Shown here: positions 15,243 through 22,840 of the stretch, one piece after another
How positions within the stretch are numbered: position 1 is the first letter of the stretch
How the letters are laid out: every line of letters starts with the position of its first letter
Assembly (NCBI RefSeq): GCF_019429335.1
Contig: NZ_JAHYJB010000014.1
Span: 1-42,008, forward strand
DNA length: 42,008 nucleotides
Direction: 5' to 3'
Source: Sulfurimonas sp.
GTDB lineage: Bacteria > Campylobacterota > Campylobacteria > Campylobacterales > Sulfurimonadaceae
Translations under genes and position numbers: made by a program
Notes under the pieces: model-generated
Seen by the model: only the letters and a program-made list of their open reading frames with translations
What the model was told of the DNA's origin: nothing
The model's database searches: none

Positions 15243-16385
15243 TTAGCTTTTTCTAGCCATTTTATAAAAAAGTTTCAGGGTTGATATCTCTTGGGGTATC
15301 GGCTCACTGTAGAGAATATTTTGAGTAAGTATTTTTGCAAGATATGGACCAAAAACAAACCCTCTTGAGCCTAACGCATTTATAACATGTAGGTTTACAA
15401 AATAGTCCAGACTCTCAGGCGGAATTTTTGTGCCGTTTTTGATGGATGGGTGCTTTTTTAGAGTGCTCGTATAATCTACTGCTTGACCTATAACGGGAAA
15501 GTAGCTTTTTATGGTCGCTCTGGCTCCCTTGTAAATCTTTACTACTTTCAAATCATCAAGTTTCATAAGTTCGTCCGCCTGAGATAAAAGAGTCTTTATC
15601 TGCTCATCTTCACTGTTTACATAAAAAGAACATTTATCGCAGGTTGTCAAACACTCTATTTTCTCATTTTCGTGTCTCTCGTGCGTTGCGCCGATGGAGA
15701 TAGTTCCGTCTTGTTTGTTTGTGGAGATTGAGATAGATTTGTGGACGTTAAAAGGAACTTTTGTAGTTGTTTTGACATCGATTCTAAGTCCGAAAATAGG
15801 AGCTATTTTCATATATGGAATCTCTACTAACGAAGTGCCAACACCTTGAGACAGAATGACATTTTTGGCTCTTATATTTTCTAACATGTACAAACCGTTT
15901 TCAAAAATCAGCTTCTCTACATCTATTTTGTAAAAGTCACACCCCTCTATCAGTTTATTGCAGATTTGTATCGGTTCTATAACCGCCGCATTTTCATAAA
16001 AATAACCCTCAATATCTCTGAAGTTTTTTGAGATACTATGGAGTTTTTCGCTCTCAAAATAGTCATATTTTATACTGTTTTGTGAGAGTTTGTCTTCATC
16101 AAAATTACTGTTTGCAACTCTGAGGACACCTCTTTTATCTACCGCTTGCGGGAGCAGTTTTTCATAAATAGGCAAAGAGAAATTAAGAGCGTCGTTGACA
16201 AGAGAGTTGTATGGATTTTTCTGCCCAGGAAGAGGTGACAAGAAAGCTCCGGCGGCTCCGCTTGCACCTCCGGCAATGCCTTCTCTGTCAATAATGGCTA
16301 CGCTTTTGCCCTCTTTGTTTAAAAAGTAAGCTGCTGAACAGCCGGCACTTCCGGCTCCGATAATTAAAAAGTCATATGTTTTCAT
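15243..16385 (-). CDS. mnmC: MnmC-type FAD oxidase domain, stand-alone
   Basis: A 380-residue FAD-dependent oxidoreductase. It begins with the dinucleotide fold FLIIGAGSAGCSAAYFL and the ASGAAGAFLSPL segment, and ends with GARATIKSYFPVIGQ, then ALGSRGFVFGPYLAKIL and EPIPQEISTL. The last two closely match the oxidase half of E. coli MnmC, which turns cmnm5U34 into nm5U34 in tRNA. The methyltransferase half, fused in front in E. coli, is absent: the gene starts cleanly at the FAD fold. Glycine oxidase/DadA-like enzymes share the fold, but the C-terminal signature favours MnmC. Divergent from the DUF2018 gene. Confidence 0.8.
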   Translation of the reverse strand: MKTYDFLIIGAGSAGCSAAYFLNKEGKSVAIIDREGIAGGASGAAGAFLSPLPGQKNPYNSLVNDALNFSLPIYEKLLPQAVDKRGVLRVANSNFDEDKLSQNSIKYDYFESEKLHSISKNFRDIEGYFYENAAVIEPIQICNKLIEGCDFYKIDVEKLIFENGLYMLENIRAKNVILSQGVGTSLVEIPYMKIAPIFGLRIDVKTTTKVPFNVHKSISISTNKQDGTISIGATHERHENEKIECLTTCDKCSFYVNSEDEQIKTLLSQADELMKLDDLKVVKIYKGARATIKSYFPVIGQAVDYTSTLKKHPSIKNGTKIPPESLDYFVNLHVINALGSRGFVFGPYLAKILTQNILYSEPIPQEISTLKLFYKMARKS

Positions 16386-16448
16386 TTTCGTATTATAGAA
16401 AAATATGACTTAATGTCAGGTGTTAAGCAATTGTTACAATAGTGATGT

Positions 16449-16454
16449 TATAAT
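16449..16454 (+). promoter_or_regulatory. -10 box for the DUF2018-to-ubiD gene run
   Basis: TATAAT 28 bases before the ATG at 16483, followed by a cagga ribosome-binding site. No other strong promoter is seen until after ubiD, so it may drive the whole nine-gene run. Confidence 0.45.
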
Positions 16455-16482
16455 CGCCATAATATAATAAACAGGATGTTGA

Positions 16483-16764
16483 ATGTACGGACTTTTTGAA
16501 GACGAAGATGATATATTTATGGGATCTCCTAAGAGCAAATTGATGGATGTTATTTTTAATGCCAATAATGATGTTGTGAGGCACGAGTTGCAAAAATTTA
16601 TTGACAGAACTGCGGCAATCGAGCTTATGATGGCAGATAAATTTAGCCAAGATATGGATAAAGAGATTCAAAGCTATATGCACACAAACGGCGATGAAGT
16701 TGAGAATCATTCGAAAAGCTTATATATCGAGTTAATGGGTGCGATTTTATCACAAAGTGAATAA
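16483..16764 (+). CDS. DUF2018 / HP0242-like helical protein
   Basis: A 93-residue, all-helical protein with the layout of H. pylori HP0242 (DUF2018): an N-terminal acidic aromatic patch followed by IFMGSPKSKLMDVIFNA, a central helix, and a C-terminal helix ending MGAILSQSE. HP0242 is known structurally as a tightly intertwined homodimer; its job is unknown. The gene position also matches, just before a periplasmic protein and the prenyl synthase. Its stop (taa, 16762-16764) is followed directly by the TTG start of the next gene. Confidence 0.78.
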   Translation: MYGLFEDEDDIFMGSPKSKLMDVIFNANNDVVRHELQKFIDRTAAIELMMADKFSQDMDKEIQSYMHTNGDEVENHSKSLYIELMGAILSQSE

Positions 16765-17178
16765 TTGAGAAGTTTTTTACGCCTAACTGCTATTTTCACA
16801 CTTGGTTTTAGTTTCATATTTGCCAGTGATTATAGAGAAATCGAAGAAATTGTGCTAAAAAAAGATGAGCAAAAGAAAATTCTTGTAAAATACGCTGATA
16901 AAGAAAAACTTTTTAATTTCAGATGGACTCTTTATAAGAACGGCGGACTTGTTCTCTTTAGGTCATACGATAGAATTGTTGCTCAACATCTACTCTATTT
17001 GAGACATGAAAATCAGAGTTTTAGAGTTGAGCTTATGCCAAAAGGCGCCAATTATAATAACTCGGCTTATTTGCTTGTTAAATTCAAAGAGTTTAAACAA
17101 GATAGCAAAGAGGCGGTGTTTGATATTTTTCTCTTTGATAGCAAAGGTCAAGTGTTGTTAGAAGATTTTAAAAAATAG
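16765..17178 (+). CDS. Exported protein of unknown function
   Basis: A 137-residue protein starting at TTG immediately after the preceding stop. The N-terminus (RSFLRLTAIFTLGFSFIFA) is a clear signal peptide with probable cleavage after FAS or FA, giving a periplasmic protein of about 115 residues. The mature part is rich in alternating hydrophobic residues (FNFRWTLYKNGGLVLFRSY), suggesting a beta-sandwich. No cysteine for lipidation. I know no function. The equivalent slot in H. pylori (HP0241) also holds an uncharacterised protein. Probably co-transcribed with the prenyl synthase, 13 bases downstream. Confidence 0.72.
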   Translation: MRSFLRLTAIFTLGFSFIFASDYREIEEIVLKKDEQKKILVKYADKEKLFNFRWTLYKNGGLVLFRSYDRIVAQHLLYLRHENQSFRVELMPKGANYNNSAYLLVKFKEFKQDSKEAVFDIFLFDSKGQVLLEDFKK

Positions 17179-17191
17179 ATAAAGTGAGCAC

Positions 17192-18079
17192 ATGCAAAGA
17201 GTAGAGAGCGAAATAGCAAGAGTAATAAAAGAGATAAACTACGATGAAGTAAGCCGTCTTTTTGGGACACTTTCTGGCGGAAAAAGGCTTCGCGCAAAGT
17301 TGATTTTAAAGATTGCGCCTGCTAACGAAAATGCGCCTATGCTCGCTGCAATAGTAGAACTTATACATGCGGCAAGCCTGCTTCACGACGATGTGATAGA
17401 TGAAGCGACTCTAAGACGCGGAGTTGCCTCGGTGAATGCAACGGACGGCAGCAAAACAGCAGTGATGCTTGGCGATATTCTCTACTCAAAAGCCTTTACT
17501 GAACTTGTCGCGTTTGAGAAAGATGTGGCAAAAATAGTTGCATCTTCAGTAACCGCTCTTAGCAAGGGCGAGATGATGGATGTGAAGATGGCAGGCGAGT
17601 TTAACACGGACGAAGAGAAGTATCTTGACATGCTGTATCTAAAAACCGCAACTTTAATTGAGGCTGCCGCTGAAGCCTCAGCTATTTTGGCTGGAAAAGA
17701 TGCCCCGTCTCATGCGCTATATGGAAGAAATCTCGGGCTATCTTTTCAAATAATAGACGATATTTTGGATATCACGAGCAATGCAGCGACGCTCGGAAAA
17801 CCAGCGATGAACGATTTTGTAGAGGGAAAATGTACGCTGCCCTATATCTATCTTTACAGAGCTTTGGATGATAGCGACAAGCAGAGGCTGCTTCTGCTTC
17901 ATGCAAAAGTTTTGAGCGAAGAAGAGAGTTTCTGGATTAGAGAAAAGATGAAAGAGCACAAAACAATCGAGAAATCTTTTGAATTGGCAAGCAGACTCTC
18001 AAATGAGGCTATGAGCGCGGTGAGGGAAGATACGGAGCTCGTAGGTATTTTACAAACTATGATAAAAAGAAGTTACTAA
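17192..18079 (+). CDS. Trans-polyprenyl diphosphate synthase
   Basis: A 295-residue prenyltransferase of the IspA/IspB family that lengthens isoprenoid diphosphates by repeated addition of IPP. The first Asp-rich motif is LLHDDVIDEATLRRG (DDVID, 66-70) and the second is FQIIDDILDITS (about 183-194); GGKRLRAKL is the IPP-binding basic site. Neighbourhood with a UbiD-type decarboxylase suggests that it makes the menaquinone side chain, but chain length (octaprenyl or other) cannot be assigned with certainty. Its stop overlaps the hemA start by one base (taATG). Confidence 0.92.
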   Translation: MQRVESEIARVIKEINYDEVSRLFGTLSGGKRLRAKLILKIAPANENAPMLAAIVELIHAASLLHDDVIDEATLRRGVASVNATDGSKTAVMLGDILYSKAFTELVAFEKDVAKIVASSVTALSKGEMMDVKMAGEFNTDEEKYLDMLYLKTATLIEAAAEASAILAGKDAPSHALYGRNLGLSFQIIDDILDITSNAATLGKPAMNDFVEGKCTLPYIYLYRALDDSDKQRLLLLHAKVLSEEESFWIREKMKEHKTIEKSFELASRLSNEAMSAVREDTELVGILQTMIKRSY

Positions 18080-19377
18080 TGCACTATTTAAACATAAGTT
18101 TTTCACATAAAAATTCGACTATGGAAGTCAGAGAAAAGCTCTCTTACAAGGATGATGACTCAAAAAGAGGGTGTCTTACAAAGTTAAATTCTAGTCCTAC
18201 AATCAATGAGTCGATTCTGATATCTACATGTAACCGTATGGAAGTCTTTTGCAGCTGTAGCGATGTGGCTGCTGCAACACAGCATATTTTTGATATGCTG
18301 ACCGCAAGGTCTGGAATCTCGATAGACGAGTTAGAGGGAAGAGCAAATATATACGACGACAGCAGTGCTATTCACCATATTTTTTCCGTTGCCTCATCGC
18401 TTGATTCGATGGTAGTAGGCGAGACACAGATTGCAGGACAGCTGAAAGACGCTTTTAGATTTTCGTACGACAAAGGCTATTGCGGTCAAAAATTGGCTCG
18501 CGCTATGCATCATGCTTTTAAGTGTGCTGCAAAAGTCAGAAATGCTACGGATATATCTTCAAAACCCGTCTCAATAGCAAGCGTAGCAGTTTCAAAACTT
18601 AAATCTGTTCTTGATAGTGTTGAAGGCAAAAAAGCTTTGGTTATCGGCGTTGGAGAGATGTCTGAGATAACTGTAAAACATCTTCTTTCAAGCGCTGCAG
18701 ACGTCTATATAATGAACAGAACAAAAGCCAAAGCCCAAAAGCTGGCGCAGGAGTGCGGCGCTAAGGTTTTAGATATGAGTGAGCTTCCAGAAGCGGTAAA
18801 CGAATTTGAGATTCTCTTTACTGCGACGTCGGCTTCTGAGCCTATAATTACCGACGAGATTATCAAAACTTGCGATTTTGACAGATACTGGTTTGATATG
18901 GCAATGCCTCGCGACATAAGCTATCACAAGGGTGAGCGAATAAGCCTCTATGTTATTGATGATTTAAAAAATATAGTAGATGAAAATATCAGTATGCGTG
19001 AAGACGGTGCAAGAAAAGCTCACGGTATTGTAGGGCGAAGCACGGTAGAGTTCTTCGAGTGGCTAAATACGCTAAATATCGAGCCTATAATTAAAGAGAT
19101 ATATGAAAAAGCTTTTGATGCGGCAACCATTGAGTGCAGCAGAGTTATTAAAAAGGGCTATGTTCCAAAAGAGTATGAGGCTCAAATCCGCAAGATGAGC
19201 GAGCAGGTTATGAAGAGATTCCTGCATAAAATGACATCAAAAATGCGCAGCGTATCGGAGGAATCAAAAGCGGATATGGTGACAAGCGCTTTACAGTTTT
19301 TAATACAAAAAGACAAGAGTGACATGCCTGACAAGTATAGGTGTGAGCATGCCTTAAACATTATAGAAGGAAGATAA
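18079..19377 (+). CDS. hemA: Glutamyl-tRNA reductase
   Basis: A 432-residue enzyme that reduces Glu-tRNA to glutamate-1-semialdehyde, the first committed step of tetrapyrrole synthesis by the C5 route. The catalytic cysteine is C51 in STCNRMEVF. The SLDSMVVGETQIAGQLKDAF segment, the NADPH fold (ALVIGVGEMSE) and the C-terminal dimerisation helix are all present, so it is complete. It starts in the stop codon of the prenyl synthase gene. hemC, later in the pathway, lies three genes downstream in the same run; hemL and hemB are not in the window. Confidence 0.97.
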   Translation: MHYLNISFSHKNSTMEVREKLSYKDDDSKRGCLTKLNSSPTINESILISTCNRMEVFCSCSDVAAATQHIFDMLTARSGISIDELEGRANIYDDSSAIHHIFSVASSLDSMVVGETQIAGQLKDAFRFSYDKGYCGQKLARAMHHAFKCAAKVRNATDISSKPVSIASVAVSKLKSVLDSVEGKKALVIGVGEMSEITVKHLLSSAADVYIMNRTKAKAQKLAQECGAKVLDMSELPEAVNEFEILFTATSASEPIITDEIIKTCDFDRYWFDMAMPRDISYHKGERISLYVIDDLKNIVDENISMREDGARKAHGIVGRSTVEFFEWLNTLNIEPIIKEIYEKAFDAATIECSRVIKKGYVPKEYEAQIRKMSEQVMKRFLHKMTSKMRSVSEESKADMVTSALQFLIQKDKSDMPDKYRCEHALNIIEGR

Positions 19378-20682
19378 TTGAGAAGAAGCAGATCGTTTAT
19401 ACCTACAGCAAAAGAGGCGCCATCTGATGCAACTTTGCCGTCGCATAAATTTTTAATAAGGGGCGGTTTTATCAATCAACATGGTGCCGGACTTTACAAT
19501 TTTATGCCACTTGGAAAGATAGTGCTTGAAAAAATCAGAGCTATCGTAAAAGAGGAGCTTGACAATGCCGGCTGCTTGGAAGTTCAGCTTAGTTTTGTAA
19601 CTCCTATCGGTTTATGGGAGAGAAGCGGTCGCTGTGAAACAATGGGAAAAGAGATGCTTCGCATAAAAGACAGACACGAAAACGAGTTTGTGCTTAGTCC
19701 CACAAATGAAGAGGCTATGGTTGAGCTGGTAAAAAACAGAGTAACTAGCTATAAAGATTTGCCTCTAAACTTGTACCAGATTAATACCAAGTTCCGTGAT
19801 GAAGCAAGACCAAGATACGGGCTTATGCGCGGAAGAGAATTTTTAATGAAAGACGGTTACTCTTTTCACTCATCACAAGAAGATATGATAAGAGAATTTG
19901 ACTTGATGCAAGTGACATATAAAAAGATTTTCACAAGACTAGGGCTTGACTTTAGAGTAGTTGCGGCGGATAGCGGAGCAATAGGCGGAGAAGGAAGCAA
20001 GGAGTTTCACGTATTGGCAAACAGCGGTGAAGATACTCTTGTCGTATGTGAGGCATGCGATTACGGCGCAAATATCGAGACTATATTTGAGAGCGAAGAG
20101 GAGATTGATACGCTTAGAGCAAAATCTTATGATGAACTTCAAGAGCTAAGTATTGAAAAACGCTGCTCATGTGGAGCCGAGTTACATTTTAAAAAAGGGA
20201 TTGAAGTAGGACATATTTTTCAATTGGGCACAAAATATTCCGCTGCGCTAGAAGCACATTTCAGCGATGAAAACGGCAGAACTAAACCTTTTGAGATGGC
20301 AACATTCGGCATAGGTGTGAGCAGGCTTGTAGCAGCTGTTATTGAGCAAAATCATGATGAAAACGGTTGTATCTGGACAAAAGCGACTGCGCCTTATTTG
20401 GTAAATATTATGATTTCAAATATTAAAGACGCCGCTCAGGTCAGCCTTGGTGAAGAGCTATATGCAAAACTCAAAGATTCAAATGTAGATGTTATGCTTG
20501 ATGACTCCAAAGAGAGATTTGGATTTAAGATGAAAGATGCGGAGCTTATCGGTTTCCCGTACACGATTGTCATAGGTAAAGAGCTTGAAAGCGGACTGGT
20601 GCAGATATTTAACAGAAGAGCAAAAGAGAGTCTCTCCGTTAAAGCTGATGAGATTTACTCAAAAATAATGGAACTTTTGTAA
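19378..20682 (+). CDS. proS: Prolyl-tRNA synthetase lacking the INS editing domain
   Basis: A 434-residue class II synthetase of the bacterial type. The catalytic core is intact: motif 2 [52 protein letters not shown] and motif 3 [15 protein letters not shown], followed by the anticodon-binding domain. Bacterial ProRS is normally about 570 residues because an insertion of about 180 residues (INS), which removes mischarged alanine, sits between motifs 2 and 3. Here only about 40 residues (233-271) stand there. Two cysteine pairs, C224/C227 and C263/C265, flank them and might bind zinc. The frame is clean. Start is TTG with an aaggaag ribosome-binding site, directly after hemA. Confidence 0.95.
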   Translation: MRRSRSFIPTAKEAPSDATLPSHKFLIRGGFINQHGAGLYNFMPLGKIVLEKIRAIVKEELDNAGCLEVQLSFVTPIGLWERSGRCETMGKEMLRIKDRHENEFVLSPTNEEAMVELVKNRVTSYKDLPLNLYQINTKFRDEARPRYGLMRGREFLMKDGYSFHSSQEDMIREFDLMQVTYKKIFTRLGLDFRVVAADSGAIGGEGSKEFHVLANSGEDTLVVCEACDYGANIETIFESEEEIDTLRAKSYDELQELSIEKRCSCGAELHFKKGIEVGHIFQLGTKYSAALEAHFSDENGRTKPFEMATFGIGVSRLVAAVIEQNHDENGCIWTKATAPYLVNIMISNIKDAAQVSLGEELYAKLKDSNVDVMLDDSKERFGFKMKDAELIGFPYTIVIGKELESGLVQIFNRRAKESLSVKADEIYSKIMELL

Positions 20683-20683
20683 T

Positions 20684-21112
20684 ATGATTTATTTTCTTAT
20701 ATATCTCTTTTTTGAGGTTCTTATTTCCGTCAATATATCATCGGCAATCGGGGGGCTAGCAACTTTTTTTGAGATAATTTTAAGCGCTTTTTTTGGAATA
20801 GCGATACTTGTTAATTTCAAATCAACACTTAGGGAAAATTTTACGGCGGTCTCTTACAGCTGCATAGATTTAAAACAGTTCCAGAGTCTAAACCTCTTTA
20901 CGATTTTTGGAGCGATACTGCTTATTGCTCCTGGATTTTTAACCGATATAATAGGTGTTTTGTTACAATTTAGCGTATTTACCACTATGCTTGTTAATCG
21001 TTATAATGTAAAATCAAACAGATGTAAAGAAGATTACGAAAACAACAATAGAGAAAAGGATATTAATGTCATCGATGTTGAAATTATTAGCGACAACACT
21101 CACGCTAAGTAG
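20684..21112 (+). CDS. FxsA-family membrane protein
   Basis: A 142-residue inner-membrane protein with hydrophobic helices at about 2-17, 30-50 and 75-105, and a charged cytoplasmic tail ending INVIDVEIIS..., the ending typical of FxsA proteins. The LLIAPGFLTDIIGVLLQF segment is the family's best-conserved stretch. In E. coli FxsA is known for easing phage T7 exclusion by F plasmid; its normal role is unclear. One base separates it from proS. Its last 47 bases overlap the start of the Dsb-like gene in another frame. Confidence 0.88.
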   Translation: MIYFLIYLFFEVLISVNISSAIGGLATFFEIILSAFFGIAILVNFKSTLRENFTAVSYSCIDLKQFQSLNLFTIFGAILLIAPGFLTDIIGVLLQFSVFTTMLVNRYNVKSNRCKEDYENNNREKDINVIDVEIISDNTHAK

Positions 21113-21896
21113 CCTCTTGTGGGCAGATTCTTCAACTCTAGAGGTTGAGAAGTTTTTAAAAGACACCTATAGCGCCAACCCGAATATAAAATCGATAAAC
21201 GTTAAGGTTACAAACGTAACAGAAGTTAAGGGATTTGAGGATTGGAGTGCATATTATGTCGAGCTTGATGCGATGCTTAAAAAAGAGAAGCGCCAAGTTG
21301 TTCAGAAGATGGTCTGGTTTTCAGACGGTAAGATTATCTCAAAAGAGCTTTTTGATTTGCAGAGCGGTCAAAATTTGAACGAGTTTGTCTCAGTGCCTTT
21401 TAAAGATGAGTTTTATAAAAAAGAGAATCTAATCTACGGAAATGCAAACGCAAAATATAAAGTTGCTATTTTTTCAGACCCGCTCTGCCCGTTTTGCAGA
21501 ACCTTTGTCCCAGAGGCGATAGAGTACATGAAAAAAGAGCCAAACAAGTTTGCAATCTACTATTTTCACTTTCCGCTAGATTCGCTACATCCTGCTGCCG
21601 TAGAGCTGGTTAAGGCCGCTATAGCGCTTGAGTTAAAGGGTAGAAAAGATGTTCTTCTTGACCTTTACAAGGTAAAAGTGGATCCTAAAGAGAAGTCGAA
21701 CGAGAAGATATTGGCAGAGTTTAACAAAGTTATGAAATCAGATATCAAGATGTTTGAACTTATGTCAAAAGAGGTTGTAGCACACTTAAAAAGTGACTTG
21801 GCTATAGCGGATGCGCTCATGGTTAACGGAACTCCTACAATTTTCTTTGACGGGCATATAGATAAAACAAAAAATAAGTATAAAGAGGCAAAATAG
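21066..21896 (+). CDS. Periplasmic DsbC/DsbG-like thiol oxidoreductase
   Basis: A 276-residue exported protein. Residues 1-20 form a signal peptide (LLATTLTLSSLLWA). An N-terminal domain (about 25-115) resembles the dimerisation region of DsbC-like proteins. The thioredoxin-fold domain follows, with active site CPFC (C141 and C144, in DPLCPFCRTF) and the cis-proline loop GTPTIFFDG near the end. It should form or rearrange disulfides in the periplasm. The ATG at 21066 has an aaaagga site upstream and overlaps fxsA by 47 bases; ATG 21075 is a less likely alternative. The hemC ATG follows its stop with no gap. Confidence 0.88.
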   Translation: MSSMLKLLATTLTLSSLLWADSSTLEVEKFLKDTYSANPNIKSINVKVTNVTEVKGFEDWSAYYVELDAMLKKEKRQVVQKMVWFSDGKIISKELFDLQSGQNLNEFVSVPFKDEFYKKENLIYGNANAKYKVAIFSDPLCPFCRTFVPEAIEYMKKEPNKFAIYYFHFPLDSLHPAAVELVKAAIALELKGRKDVLLDLYKVKVDPKEKSNEKILAEFNKVMKSDIKMFELMSKEVVAHLKSDLAIADALMVNGTPTIFFDGHIDKTKNKYKEAK

Positions 21897-22838
21897 ATGA
21901 AAAAATTGGTAATAGCAACAAGGGGGTCGCAGCTTGCACTTTGGCAGTCAAACCATATTAAAGCAGTTCTTGAAGAACAAAATCCAGGTCTTGAGGTTGA
22001 GCTTAACATTATCATAACAACTGGAGACAGGATTCAAGATAAGGCTCTCTCAAAAATCGGCGGTAAAGGCCTATTTTTAAAAGAGCTTGAAGAGGCAATG
22101 TTAAAGGGCGAGGCGCAGATAGCCGTCCACTCGCTCAAAGACGTTCCGACTGTTATGCCAGAGGGTCTGCTGTTAGCTGCAATTACCGAGAGAGAAGATT
22201 GCAGAGATGCGCTTTTATCTGAAAAATATGCAAACATAGATACTCTTCCAAAGGGTGCGGTAGTAGGAACTTCATCGCTTCGCCGCCGTATGCAGATAGA
22301 AAAGATACGTCCTGATTTGATTATAAAAGATTTAAGAGGAAATGTTGATACAAGGATAAGAAAACTCAAAAATGGCGAGTTTGATGCGATTATATTAGCA
22401 GCAGCGGGCATCAACAGACTCTCTCTCTTGGATGCGGTAAAACATGTATATCCGATATCTCTTGATGAGATGGTTCCATCTATGGGACAGGGTGCGCTTG
22501 GCATAGAGGCTGTAAATGATGCAGAAGTTTTAAAAATAGTAGCATGTCTTGAGGATGAATACAGCAGAATAGAGACTACAATCGAGAGATGTTTTGTTGA
22601 TGAATTGGAGGGCGGATGTCAGGTTCCAATAGGTGTGAATGCATCTGTTTTAGAAGATGGAAATATAAGTATTAGAGCAATTTTAGGGCTTCCTGATGGA
22701 ACAGAGATTCTAAGTGACTCTAAACTAACATCCAAAAGAGATTATCAAAATATCGGCAGAGAGATGGCTGCTGAATTTATTTCAAAAGGTGCCAAAGAGT
22801 TGCTATTACGCGCTGAAGCGATGATGGAAAATAAATAA
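21897..22838 (+). CDS. hemC: Porphobilinogen deaminase
   Basis: A 313-residue enzyme that joins four porphobilinogens into hydroxymethylbilane. The N-terminus ATRGSQLALWQS, the HSLKDVPT segment, and GTSSLRRRMQ with LRGNVDTR are the substrate-binding signatures. C241 in LEGGCQVPIG is the cysteine that carries the dipyrromethane cofactor. Length is normal. It starts directly after the stop of the Dsb-like gene and ends two bases before ubiD. With hemA upstream, the run holds two tetrapyrrole steps, which fits a heme-rich respiratory lifestyle. Confidence 0.97.
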   Translation: MKKLVIATRGSQLALWQSNHIKAVLEEQNPGLEVELNIIITTGDRIQDKALSKIGGKGLFLKELEEAMLKGEAQIAVHSLKDVPTVMPEGLLLAAITEREDCRDALLSEKYANIDTLPKGAVVGTSSLRRRMQIEKIRPDLIIKDLRGNVDTRIRKLKNGEFDAIILAAAGINRLSLLDAVKHVYPISLDEMVPSMGQGALGIEAVNDAEVLKIVACLEDEYSRIETTIERCFVDELEGGCQVPIGVNASVLEDGNISIRAILGLPDGTEILSDSKLTSKRDYQNIGREMAAEFISKGAKELLLRAEAMMENK

Positions 22839-22840
22839 AT

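Noticed and set aside
22034-22504. 156-codon open frame antisense to hemC
   Set aside because: Composition is that of an antisense shadow, and hemC is plainly real and full length.
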